Shown here one piece after another: positions 35,389 through 44,855 of a DNA stretch of 64,000 nucleotides (within the stretch, counting starts at the first letter, position 1; every line of letters begins with the position of its first letter). Origin of the DNA: Entonaema liquescens (lineage: Eukaryota > Ascomycota > Sordariomycetes > Xylariales > Xylariaceae). The position numbers were made by a program, and so were the translations under genes. Where the stretch lies: positions 496,001-560,000 of the forward strand of contig CADCSX010000023.1 in assembly GCA_902805475.1 (NCBI GenBank). Direction: 5' to 3'. A model generated the notes under the pieces. The model was not told where the DNA came from. It saw only the letters and a program-made list of their open reading frames with translations, and ran no database searches.

Positions 35389-37201
35389 TTAGCCAAGTAT
35401 AATATTATCCAACTGCTCGCGATCCAAGCGCGACTGTAGCGCCGCCCTCAACAAGCCCTGACTCCTCGCAATAGCAGGCACCACCCCGTCGATCTGCTGT
35501 AAGTTCCCCCGCATGCTTTCCATATGGTTCGCGATCTGTCCAGCTAGGCCAGCCAGCTCGTCGTCCAGACCGGCGAACACTTTCCCCGTACTATTTTCCA
35601 CGGATACAGTTTCTCCGATAGTGTCGACTCTCGACTCGAGCGGCGGCTTCTCCGGCACTAGGACGTGCATCTTCCGCATCTGGTCTCTCCTCTCCCTCGC
35701 CTCGGCGTGCGCGTTCGACCCGAGCCGCGCGAGCGCTTTATACTCGCGATCGAGCTCCTTCTCCGCACGCTCCTTCTCGCGGCGTAACAGTTCGACGCTA
35801 TGGAGTAGGGGATCGAGTTGTGATTCGAGAGCCTGGATACCCGAAACTGTGCGCTCAAACTCGAATTCCTCTTCCCGCCGGGTCGACGTGGTGGCTGGTG
35901 GGAACGGCAGGCCCCGCGCGATCTTGGAGCAGAGCCGCTTGCTTACGGCGTTGAGAGCCGCGGCGGCGTGCCCGTGGCGCTGAGGATTGCTAAGACGTAG
36001 GAGCACGGGGCGCGAAGCTGATTGGAGGAGTGATGCTACGCTAGATAGGGCTGGTTGCTCGAGTGCTGTCCATTTAGACTCGATGATGTTGAGAGGAACA
36101 CGGCGCGTGCGTGTTGCGAGGTGTCTATAGCGGGGCGGAGAAGTAGCGGAATCCGGCGATGATGATCGGTCTTGTGTGTTAGGAGACTGTTTACGTCTCC
36201 TTGATTTTGGTGATGTCTTATTAGATTGGTGGGGTTTCCGTTTGCTAGGTTGGCTCTCTTCCTCTATAGAAACGTCTTGGTCTTGGTGTTTCTTCCCCTT
36301 TCTTTTCGTAGATGATGAAGCTTCTTCGTCAGGTGGTGGTTGACGACCACGTTTTTTCGGCCGACCTTGAGGCTCAGGGTCGGTTTCTGGGGGTTGATTG
36401 ACGAGAGACGGACGGCCTCGCTTTTTCCTAACCGGAGGAGCAGAATCTTGTTCCGCTTCTGCTGTAGTTTGCTCATTCGCTGGAGGACGTCCTTTCTTCT
36501 GGCGTTTAGCAGGTATTTGGTCGTCTGACCTCTGCTTATTCGTTGGCTTTGCTACCTCTTGACCCCCTTTATTCGAGGAATATGGAGATCGGCGAATTCG
36601 TCCACTCCGTCGGAGAAGACTCGAATTGCCCTCGTTCTCGTCATCAGCCTCATCTTCTTCAGCTTCATTGCTCTTGGTTTCTTCAGACCTCTTCGGTGGT
36701 CGACCGCGCTTGTTTCGAGGCGCATTTTCATCTCCATCATTCGAAGCGTCTTGTTCTTGTACTTCAGTCTCAGCATTCGTTAATGAAGCTTTAGCATGGC
36801 CGCGTTTCTTTCGCCCAGTAGGTGATGTCGCTTGTTCCTCATCTCCTTCATTTCTAACATCGGTAGGTTGTGATATTGGCGACGGCCCGCGCTTCCTCTT
36901 AGCTTTCTGTGTTTGCGAAGCCACAGGTTCGGGCTGTACTTGAGACGAAATCTCGGTGTTGGCTCGGCGTCCGCGCTTCTTGGGACGGGTTTGTCCTTCC
37001 ATATAGGATTCTCTTGTGTTTTCTGGCGCTGCAGTGAGTTCGCCTTGCTTCGAAATGGCGAGTTGGGATCCTGACGCGTCACCGTCGTCGCGCGACACGT
37101 TGGTTGGACGCCCTCGTTTGCGTTTCTGATTCGCAGTTTCGGGCGCCTTGAAATTATCGTGTTAGTTTAAAAATAAAGATGAAGGGATATGAGCTGACCA
37201 T
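35389..37201 (-). CDS. fta7: kinetochore protein CENP-Q (Fta7/Okp1 type)
   Basis: This is the probable CENP-Q subunit of the constitutive centromere-associated network, which in yeasts (Okp1, Fta7) forms the COMA/Sim4 core together with CENP-U. The large exon is 37146-35389. A first exon holding only the start codon (37201-37199) is joined by a 52-nt intron with a CTAAC branch point, giving 586 aa starting M-APETANQKRKRGRP. Residues 1-300 are basic and disordered with about six AT-hook-like KRGRP/KKGRPP cores. From about residue 340 comes the ordered part: RTRRVPLNIIESKW, then a coiled coil (LESQLDPLLHSVELLRREKE). The C-terminus PAIARSQGLLRAALQSRLD has the pattern of this family. The AT-hooks suggest DNA contact at AT-rich centromeres, which is inference. 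Family membership rests on the C-terminal pattern from memory. Confidence 0.75.
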
Positions 37202-37985
37202 ATTCTTAAACTCGATTTATCACTGCCTAGAAATAAATGAAGTCGGTAATACTTTTGTATTGCTTGTTTGCTTCCTACTTCAACTAATAATAGATTGGTA
37301 CTTACTATCTTATCGTGATTGACGTATTTCCTTATCGCATCAACAACTGTGGCTTTAATGTTGATAATCGTGTGTAACACTTTACATCGTTCAGAGGTAC
37401 CTTCTGTGAATTGGATGCTACCTACATGTACGTTTAGGTACCTCTTGTGGCACAAATCATGCGGGGCTCAGCGCTAACAGGGATTAGGGTAAGACTTAGC
37501 TTTTCAATCAACAAAATAATGTCCTGCTATAGGTGGAGCTGGTAAGCTTGGCAAGAAAATGTAGGGAAGCAGGATGGGAGGATGTGGTGGTGTAGCTTTT
37601 TAGCTGTCCGGGGAAGTTAGCTGTTGGAAGGACCGAACAAGCGTCCTAGGACCCTAGACAATCCGTTGCTTGTCACATTTTTATTTTCTTCTAATCTACA
37701 ACTCTTAAGCTGAGTAGATTCTACCCTATAGACTTTTGCTAGTTCACGACAGCTGGCCGTCGCAATTTCGTGATTCAGCGTCATTGTTATATTCTTAATT
37801 CTTGTGCTAGGGCTCTTAGAATCTTCTTTTGATTCCTTCAATTGATATTTTAGTCCTGTCGTGTTGGGGAAAATTACATCATTTTTTTTTCCAACCTCTG
37901 TGGCTTGATCTCCATCTGAGCTATCTATCAGCAATTTCAAGCTTGACCTTTGCCATATTTTGGTATTTCATAAACTAATAGCAAA
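37202..37985. other. divergent promoter region, CENP-Q and thioredoxin-like gene
   Basis: The stretch separates divergent genes. A minus-strand frame at 37617-37940 (107 codons) lacks an ATG start and is not supported. No known regulatory motif was identified by eye. Confidence 0.4.
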
Positions 37986-38902
37986 ATGCGATTCTCTACA
38001 GCCTCAGCTATCCTCAGCTTGCCGCTATTAGCAGCTGCCGATGCTCCCGATTATCAAGCTCAGTTTGATAACTACTTGGGCCAGGCACAGAGCGTTTTGG
38101 GCAAATTCACCTCTAAGATCCCTCATCCTAACAAGTATGATCCTGTCGCTGCTGCCGAAGCTAAGGCTGGCGCCTTGAATATAGATATCCTGTCCTTGAA
38201 CAACTGGAAGGAGACTCTTTATGGACCAGTGAAGCCCGAGAGCACAACTCCAGAGGAGTGGTGGGTTCTGATCACAGGTGGAAACAAGACTTGCTTTGGT
38301 AAGGACCTCTGCCACTATTTTGATCCCAGGCTTGAACATAGCCCTTCTAACATTTATTAGGCCACTGTGGAAAGATCGAGACCGCATTCAATGAGACCGC
38401 TGGAAAGTGGGCTCTGACACCCGGTTCTCCCCATACCGCCCTCCTCAACTGCGAGGACCAACCTGTCCTTTGCAACTCCTGGTCCGCTCCGGTCGGTGCG
38501 CTGTGGATCTTCGAGGTACTTCCGGAACCGGCACCCGTGAACATTTGGACGAAGCGATTCAACATGACAACTGTCACCTCTGATGACATTGTCGAGCTGC
38601 AGAAGGAGGGCTATAAGTCCGCTGCTCACTTGCACGATGGCTTCTTCCATCCCTTCAACGGCCCTCTCGCCAAGAATGGCCTCGCAGTCCCAGTCGGATA
38701 TGTTCTCTGGGCCTTCAACCTTCTCCCTAGCTGGGCGTTCATGATCCTCGTTTCTATTTTCAGCAGGAGCATGATGTGAGTTGTACAAATCCCATGGTGC
38801 CGAACAAGTAACTGACGATACTATAGGAGCAACCGATTGAACCAACAAATGGATGGCGGCCGACGACCTCCTGCTAACGGCCAAGCCGCTCCCCGAAGAT
38901 AA
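37986..38902 (+). CDS. thioredoxin-like secretory-pathway membrane protein
   Basis: This is a predicted thioredoxin-fold protein of the secretory pathway. Exons: 37986-38298, 38361-38775 and 38827-38902, giving 267 aa. The signal peptide is MRFSTASAILSLPLLAAADA. The thioredoxin-like part reads EEWWVLITGGN-KTCFGHCGKIETAFNETA. C103 and C107 line up with W-C-G-H-C of protein disulfide isomerases, but the pattern here is C-F-G-H-C, so the spacing is CX3C. Downstream come LLNCEDQPVLCNSWSA and ALWIFE, which resemble the fold's later strands. One hydrophobic segment (VPVGYVLWAFNLLPSWAFMI) follows near residues 215-240, then a short basic polar tail. Intron 1 splits the glycine codon just before H106. 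A type I membrane protein of the endoplasmic reticulum is likely; its substrate and redox activity are unknown. Confidence 0.65.
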
Positions 38903-39054
38903 AGGCGATATACAGCAGGACATATGGGACACTCGCTATAAAACTGGCTGTAGTCATGTTGGGGTGCAACTTAAGAAGCTTCGGTATAAGCATTGTGTAA
39001 CATTGGGTCGGGGTCACATAAGTAGTGATTTAATAAATCGGAATGTACCGTGAT

Positions 39055-39671
39055 TCACGTCTTTCGTTCACACACGTCTTGCATGCGTTGGAGGCCATCT
39101 ATAACCTCGTCCTTTAATTTGGGGTTGACGAACCGACCGTAACGGAGGTCGCTCATGTTGCCAACAGCTTGTCTAGTAGACTCCAAGAGAGCAGCTTCTT
39201 CCTGCTCCATTACTTGTATCTCACGCTCCATGTCAGCGATGGCATCGTCCATTGCAGGTAGGATAGTCATTAGAGTATGTTGCTTCGGCTGTATAGTATT
39301 AGAGGTAGATCCGAACAGCTAGAACTTGCATTAGAGATTTTGTTTCAGCTTCGTATTACGTAGGATGAATATACCATTCGTTCTATTTCGATTTCGTCAT
39401 CCTGTTCCTCTAGCTCGGCCTCTTTTCGAGCCTTTATCACCTCTCGGCGTAAAGCTTTGCCTTGCCTGACCTGAGCGTCTATGTTCTGAGAAACACCGTC
39501 TACCACTGCGTTACGTTGCTGTTGCAGATCCCTATAGAGCGATCGGATCTGCGGGGAAGATTGTTGCGATTTCGGAAACAGGGAGGTGAATTCTTGTAAG
39601 GAGATGATTGTAGGTAGGCGAGCAGGGAGGAGCAGGTAATTGCGCAAGATTGTTGCTTCGTTCGTTGCCAT
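39055..39671 (-). CDS. nkp2: kinetochore protein Cnl2/Nkp2
   Basis: This matches the Cnl2/NKP2 family, small coiled-coil subunits of the inner kinetochore (Sim4 complex in fission yeast; bound by COMA in budding yeast). Exons: 39671-39375 and 39288-39055, giving 176 aa. The intron has a GTATAT donor, a CTCTAAT branch and an ACTATACAG acceptor, with phase 0 on both sides. The hallmark N-terminus is present: ILRNYLLLPARLPTIISLQEF then TSLFPKSQQSSPQIRSLYRDL. The rest is alpha-helical and charged. Exon 2 ends in NMSDLRYGRFVNPKL, typical of the family. It is convergent with the thioredoxin-like gene (152 nt apart) and divergent from eaf3. CENP-Q, a protein of the same assembly, lies about 2 kb away. 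Confidence 0.85.
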
Positions 39672-40201
39672 GGTTTAAGACAGAAAAAAGACAGTTAGTC
39701 TAAGTTTAACTAATGAACATGCCAATTATAAAGAGAAAAGGGATTCCGGTAAAATTGAATGTGCTTGGATTGGTGAATGATGAAATAATAGGATAAATGT
39801 TTGGAATAATGCTTTCGCACCGGGGTGTGAATTGAGAAAAATCACTTTAAAGAAAAGCGCGTCGGAAAACGCGTCCGAGCTTTTGGCGTCGGGGGGCCGA
39901 TAGGGTGATAGGGTGATAGGGTGATACCTGGTAATCTTTAGATAGTACAGTAATAGGGTATCTCCTTCCCTGCTTCTCTCAACCTCATACCAATAAGATC
40001 GACGCTAAGAACTTCAATAACTTTCTCTTTTTAGCATCATTCATCATTCTTTTTAAATACATGCTTTCCTCCCTTCTCAACTATTCGTCACGTTAGTAAA
40101 TACCACTCGTAACTCCAAGCTTTTATATTCATCGTTCAAGTACCCCTTTTCATCACTCATCGTCTATCACCTTCTGAGGGCAAACATATCAACCGGCAGC
40201 T
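39672..40201. promoter_or_regulatory. bidirectional promoter, nkp2 and eaf3
   Basis: 530 nt separate the start codons of the divergent genes nkp2 (-) and eaf3 (+). It contains three exact TAGGGTGA units (39901-39924) and a C/T-rich tract close to the eaf3 start. No named transcription factor site was identified. Regulation of both genes from here is inference. Confidence 0.45.
39901..39924. repeat. 8-nt tandem repeat TAGGGTGA, three copies
   Basis: Three perfect units are followed by TACC. The GGGT cores look telomere-like, but the unit is not the TTAGGG telomere repeat. Confidence 0.8.
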
Positions 40202-42950
40202 ATGGCTCCCTCAAGACAGAACCAGGCTCCTCCTTACGCTAAGGATGAGAAGGTACTCTGTTTTCATGGTGACCTGATGTATGAGGCTAAGATCATGGAG
40301 GTTGTTGTTAAGCCGGGTCAGAAGCCTGAGGATGCGCAGTATCGTATCCACTACAAAGGATGGAAGGCAAGCTGGGATGACTGGGTTTCGCAGGACCGCA
40401 TTCGCAAATTTACCGAAGACAATAAGCAACTAGCTAGTCAGCTAGAGGCTCAGGCTCGAATGCGAAGCTCTGGTTCTAAAGGAGGAAAGAAGGGTATCAA
40501 GGCTAACGGTTCCGAGATGAGTTCTGCTCGAGGTAGTGAAGAGCGTGCTGCTGGATCTTCAAGCTTTGGTGGCAGAGGCCCTCGACGCGGGAGGGATTAC
40601 GAACTTGAGAACGTAGGTCAAATTTCTTTCATTATTTTTCCTCCTTCTATATATTGTAATGTATTAGGTCCCGGGGAATGTAAGCCCCATATGCCCTTCG
40701 ATTTGCTATCAGTTTCCCTACACCTGGATCAACAACGTATACCTGCTAGGATTTAAGGCGGCCTTTACTCCGCTGGGAAGCACAGAATACTTCACTGGGA
40801 GAGGCTCTTTAATCAGACCCATGTTGGTTACGCCAAAACACTGTTGGAATAATTTCATGGGTGTGGTTGTGGTTGTGGTTCGGTTTTGGTTGGTTATCTT
40901 AAGGACAATTCAACTACAGCCTACAATCCAATTACTCCTGGTATCAACATGATAGATAGGGGCTGGTAGTTGCGCGACATAATCTTCGACCGCCTGATAA
41001 GAGATGTACTAAAGTCTTCATTCGCGTCACCACCGTCAACCCGGAAGTGATGGTGCGGCATCTGCGAACAAACATTTTATTCACCTCGTCAGGCAGCCAG
41101 CACTGGAACAGTTGCAGCGGCGGTTGTCAATCCTCTCGACTCCATTCATGCAGGGAGGCAGAACTGTTAACATTGAGGGGACTCAATCAGCAACCTATCT
41201 CTTGGAAGAAAGGTTTCCTATCTGGTCCTGTTACGCCGATTACTTGACAAAAACTTTTCTCTCTATTCACCAAACCTGCACTCCCGCTGCACCACCAATG
41301 TAAACTTGGACGCGTTGAACCCGTCAAACCCGTCGAATATCTTGTCAAAACCTAAACATATTCTTCCACCACAAACCCCTTCTTTTTGATAATCCTTTCA
41401 CTTAAATCTTGTCGCGTCGCCTTCGCAATAATGGCGCCCAAAGGGAAAGGGAAGAAGCGTGTAGTTTCAATCAATGATTATGAGCTTCCGCGTAAGCGAA
41501 CTCGTAGTCAGAAGACGCCGACGCTCTTGTCGGAAGCCGCATCTCAAGATAATGAAGCAATCGTCGGCGAAGATCCTGTTCCTGCCGCTCCCGCTGCCGC
41601 CTCCGCCTCTAGGTCATCTTTACGCCTACGCTCTATGCGAAATCCGGAATCTTCCATACCGGGCCCTGAATCCAGCACCATATCCCGTAGCAAGAAGCCA
41701 ACCCGTCTCGTTCTCAAACAAAATGACGGACCAAAAAAGGCACTAGCAAAAGATTCATCTCCCGTTCTAGAGGCAAAGCGCCCTGTGCTACGAAGCCAAA
41801 CTTCAGCCAAAACCACTTCCAAAAAGGAGCTCTCAATCGCTACCAGCAATCCGCTGCCAACTCCCCTATCCGAATCATCGATGTCTGCATCCAAGCTTTC
41901 CCTCACGGATGAAGATATCATCGCACGCCAGAAGGCATTCATGCAGAAGGAACAGCAACTCGTACGCAAAGCAGAGGCGACGGATCCCCTTCTTCGACTA
42001 CCACCCTCTAATTTCAGCTATCTGACCAAGAAAGGCGAACTTGCTACTAATGATGGTCGATTCGATGCTCCCCGTCCTGAACGCGATCACCCTAAGATTC
42101 GGGAAGCAGAGAAAAATGGCACAATGACCCGCGAGAAGGAGCGCTGGTACCGAGGAATGCCCCACCACGTGATGATACCCATGGCCGGAATACCTTCAGC
42201 CGATTTTCAGGCGCCCTTCAATGATGATTCCGTAAATCCAGTGCTTATTTTTTTTATTTTTCAGAGGTCGCGATGCTAACTTATATTTTTCTAGGAAGAT
42301 GCATTTCACGCTAGGCCCTCTATCAAGCTTTTCGTTCCTGATATCCTGAAGGCGATGTTGGTTGACGACTGGGAGAATATTACGAAGAACAACCAGCTTG
42401 TTCCTCTCCCCCACCCTCACCCGGTGACAAAGATCCTCGAGGACTATGCCGCTTATGAGACTCCGAAGCGCCCTGCAGGCTCATCTCATGTGGATATCCT
42501 TGAAGAGACTTTGGCTGGTCTGAAAGAGTACTTCGACAAGTCTCTTGGCCGCATCCTCCTCTATCGGTATGTTGCGTTCCCTTCCGTGAAGAATATCTTT
42601 CTAACCATAGCTAGGTTCGAGCGTGCCCAGTACGCAGAGATGTACAAGAAGTGGATGTCCGAAGACCCCGAGTATCAAGGCAAGACTGCAAGTGATACAT
42701 ATGGTCCCGAGCACTTGATGCGCCTGGTTGGTAAGTTATTTCCTCGCATCGGTCTATGACTTAAAACTAATTACTCGCAGTGTCGTTGCCGGAGCTTGTT
42801 GCTCAGACCAACATGGATCAGCAATCGGTTAACCGCCTGCGCGAGGAACTAGTCAAGTTCTGCACCTGGTTGTCTAAGCACACAGCGGAGTACTTCGTTA
42901 GCCACTACGAGTCTCCTCCTCAGGACTACATCCAGAAGGCTAAGGATTAA
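40202..42950 (+). CDS. eaf3: Eaf3/MRG15 chromatin protein with very long first intron
   Basis: Eaf3/MRG15 reads methylated H3K36 through a chromo-barrel domain and binds the NuA4 acetyltransferase and Rpd3S deacetylase complexes through its MRG domain. Exons: 40202-40612 (chromo-barrel, residues about 13-76, with FHGDLMYEAKI and YRIHYKGWKASWDDWV), then MRG exons 42295-42566, 42615-42730 and 42781-42950. Joined they give 322 aa, the usual Eaf3 length, and the junction RDYELEN/EDAFHARPS is what the family has. The MRG part includes LKEYFDKSLGRILLYRFERAQY and VSLPELVAQTNMDQQSVNRL. The oddity is the first intron, 1,682 nt (40613-42294), while all others here are 50-230 nt. It contains a separate promoter-like stretch and a 267-codon exon (see next entry). 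Exon and domain calls are strong; that the two halves are joined in mRNA is inferred. Confidence 0.8.
41431..42279 (+). CDS. embedded basic exon, possible alternative start of MRG protein
   Basis: This long open frame sits inside the apparent first intron of eaf3. ATG 41431 follows C/T-rich leader-like DNA (about 41340-41430). It encodes MAPKGKGKKRVVSINDYELP and then a Lys/Arg/Ser/Pro-rich disordered nuclear-type chain, ending in a more ordered stretch (MTREKERWYRGMPHHVMIPM). The frame runs to TGC-TAA at 42277-42279. Long before that, at 42231, there is a phase-0 donor GTAAAT; 63 nt on come a GCTAAC branch and CTAG acceptor at 42294. Splicing there joins it in frame to the three MRG exons, predicting a 452-residue protein with an MRG domain but no chromo-barrel. 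I do not recognise the N-terminal part. Alternatives: an independent nested gene, or a gene inserted into an eaf3 intron. Confidence 0.5.
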   Translation: MAPKGKGKKRVVSINDYELPRKRTRSQKTPTLLSEAASQDNEAIVGEDPVPAAPAAASASRSSLRLRSMRNPESSIPGPESSTISRSKKPTRLVLKQNDGPKKALAKDSSPVLEAKRPVLRSQTSAKTTSKKELSIATSNPLPTPLSESSMSASKLSLTDEDIIARQKAFMQKEQQLVRKAEATDPLLRLPPSNFSYLTKKGELATNDGRFDAPRPERDHPKIREAEKNGTMTREKERWYRGMPHHVMIPMAGIPSADFQAPFNDDSVNPVLIFFIFQRSRC

Positions 42951-44315
42951 TTCGATGGTATTCGACTGGCTCTGCCAATGGTTCTTAATACCTTCCACTA
43001 AGGCCTTCTCAAAGATGGAAGAGGAGAATACTCTTTGCCACAACGCGATTCTTAGTGCTCCTAGCTCTGCAACGATATCTTTCGATTCCCTTGTACGAAT
43101 ACTACATTTCATCCGGTCGACGCGAAAAGTTTTCCATTAGGGCGTTTTGCCAGGGTACGCATACCATAGGGTCCTAGGAGACGAAACTGGTGCGCCTATA
43201 GCATATAGCATAAGGGAAGGTTACTTGCGATGCCGGTCTGGACGTTGACTTTAAGGTTTCGTTTGATTTTACGATGGTTTTTCGTTTTCTTTAAATAATA
43301 ATACTACACTTGCATTGTCTTATGTTTTCTTGAGCCGCATGCCACCTTAAGTGATTATCCAAGTTAGTCGTCGAGGAGATGCTTAGGCCGGCCGACTAGA
43401 TTGGGCCTACTGTGATCATTAGGTCCCGTGTCTTGGAAGCACCAAGCTGTTGATATTGATTTTATTCCTGTCCGTGTAATTACCATCGTCGCAATAATCC
43501 GTTGCATCGCTAGCAATATCCCTCTGATACCTGTTGATAATGAGATTACCCCATCTTACACCCAACCTTGTATCTTATCAAATTACTCTCCTATTGCCTA
43601 TTCTCCCAAGCTGCTTGTGATGCTGTTATCCTCGGTTTTTTCCCCGAAGCACCAATAAGGACACTAATACTTTTTCCGACTAGGCATCTTTTTCGCATTG
43701 CACTGGCTGTAATGGAAAATACATAGATACCGTTTATGTTCTCGTTTTCTCTCGGGTTAGGTCCCGGTCCAAGTTTTAATGTCTCCTCCGATTTCTCGAC
43801 ATTAACTCGCCGTGTATTATAGTTCTTGTTGAGGTCCTAGCACCGTTGTTTGACTGCAAATGGGGTCCGTAGGCACGGCAATATTAGAAAGTCGTCCAGT
43901 AGTCATAACTCTTGAATCTCGAGATACGATCTTAGGTTTGGGTGTGAAAGTTGTACGGCATTTTCTATAACTACTGCTAAGAATTATGTTTCGTCCCGGA
44001 ATACACTTGCAAAGCGCAATTGTAAACATATATGTAGTGACTTGTAACTAATATATACTGGCTATTAGCCTTGGATATAAGCTTGTGCCTTTACGCTATG
44101 GAAAATCCTGAACCTTTTTCACATAGTTCACACTAAGGACGTCCAAGCATATGCCTCCCTAATTTCACTATATATTAAGCCCACACACGATCGATCAGAA
44201 CTCATCATGCCTCCAAGACAAGACATAGTTCCCAGACAACCATCACCATTGCCCACCACCCTTTTATCATCCCTACTCTAAGCAGAAAATACATGCTCGA
44301 ATACCTACCAGTAAG
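42951..44315. other. intergenic, no supported gene
   Basis: Frames at 42849-43140, 43428-43658 and 43817-44029 are short, overlap the eaf3 end or look random. The region near 44160-44315 is C/A-rich and probably the leader of the Sar1-like gene. Confidence 0.5.
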
Positions 44316-44855
44316 ATGGAGATTCTCTACCTATTCTTCAGGCTTTGGCGTTTCCTCGGCCTCCCTATCAAACACGTCAAAGTCCTCGTCCTCGGGCTCC
44401 CCAACGCCGGAAAGTCGACCCTACTCAAGCAAATGGCCCACCGCATACCGGGCCTCGAAGGCACCATAACCCCGACAACGGAAGAGCTGGTGATCCGGTG
44501 TGCCAAGTTCGTAGCGGTGAAATCCGGCCGGGACGAGCGAGGCCGCCATCTCTGGCGCGAGCATCTCGCCGACGTCGCGGGCGTCGTCTTCGTCGTGGAT
44601 GCGGCGGATCGGAAACGATTCGATGATGTGAATGCCGAGCTCGACGCCCTGCTGGATGCGAAGGAGATGAAGAAAATCCCCGTCGTGGTCCTCGGAAACA
44701 AGACGGATCGTCCGAACGCCGCGTCCGAGTACCGAGTGCGCCGTGAACTCAGCGTGGGGCGCAACGACGTTCAGCCTCAGGAGCTGTTTATGTGCTCCCT
44801 CACTTACAGACGGGGATACGTGCCAGCATTGCGATGGCTTTTGGGACGTCTTTAG
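44316..44855 (+). CDS. Sar1-like small GTPase with degenerate G3 motif
   Basis: This intronless 179-residue protein resembles Sar1, the ARF-family GTPase that starts COPII coat assembly on the endoplasmic reticulum. The match covers the whole length: an amphipathic N-terminus (MEILYLFFRLWRFLGLPIKH), P-loop GLPNAGKST at 27-35 (Sar1 has GLDNAGKT), a switch I-like PTTEEL at 53-58, VVFVVDAADRKRF, NKTD at 128-131 and MCSLTYRRGY near the end. The G3 motif and catalytic histidine (DLGGH in Sar1) are replaced at the same place by K69-S-G-R-D73, with no gap. The conserved Asp, second Gly and His are therefore lost, while RHLW after them remains. Guanine binding may persist, but normal Mg/GTP sensing and hydrolysis are unlikely. 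The gene is GC-rich against AT-rich flanks. It is probably a diverged paralogue, and a standard SAR1 gene should exist elsewhere in the genome. Confidence 0.85.
   Translation: MEILYLFFRLWRFLGLPIKHVKVLVLGLPNAGKSTLLKQMAHRIPGLEGTITPTTEELVIRCAKFVAVKSGRDERGRHLWREHLADVAGVVFVVDAADRKRFDDVNAELDALLDAKEMKKIPVVVLGNKTDRPNAASEYRVRRELSVGRNDVQPQELFMCSLTYRRGYVPALRWLLGRL

Noticed and set aside
37617..37940. 107-codon minus-strand frame between CENP-Q and the thioredoxin-like gene
   Set aside because: It opens at TTG rather than ATG, and no upstream ATG or exon is in frame; it lies in a divergent promoter region.
39901..39924. Interstitial telomere repeat
   Set aside because: The unit is TAGGGTGA (8 nt), not TTAGGG, and there are only three copies.
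40613..40667. Short 55-nt intron after the chromodomain exon of eaf3 leading to a 12-nt micro-exon
   Set aside because: GTAGGT...TATTAG followed by GTCCCGGGGAAT and a GTAAGC donor is possible, but it would add four residues where Eaf3 proteins pass directly into the MRG domain; the direct junction fits the family better.
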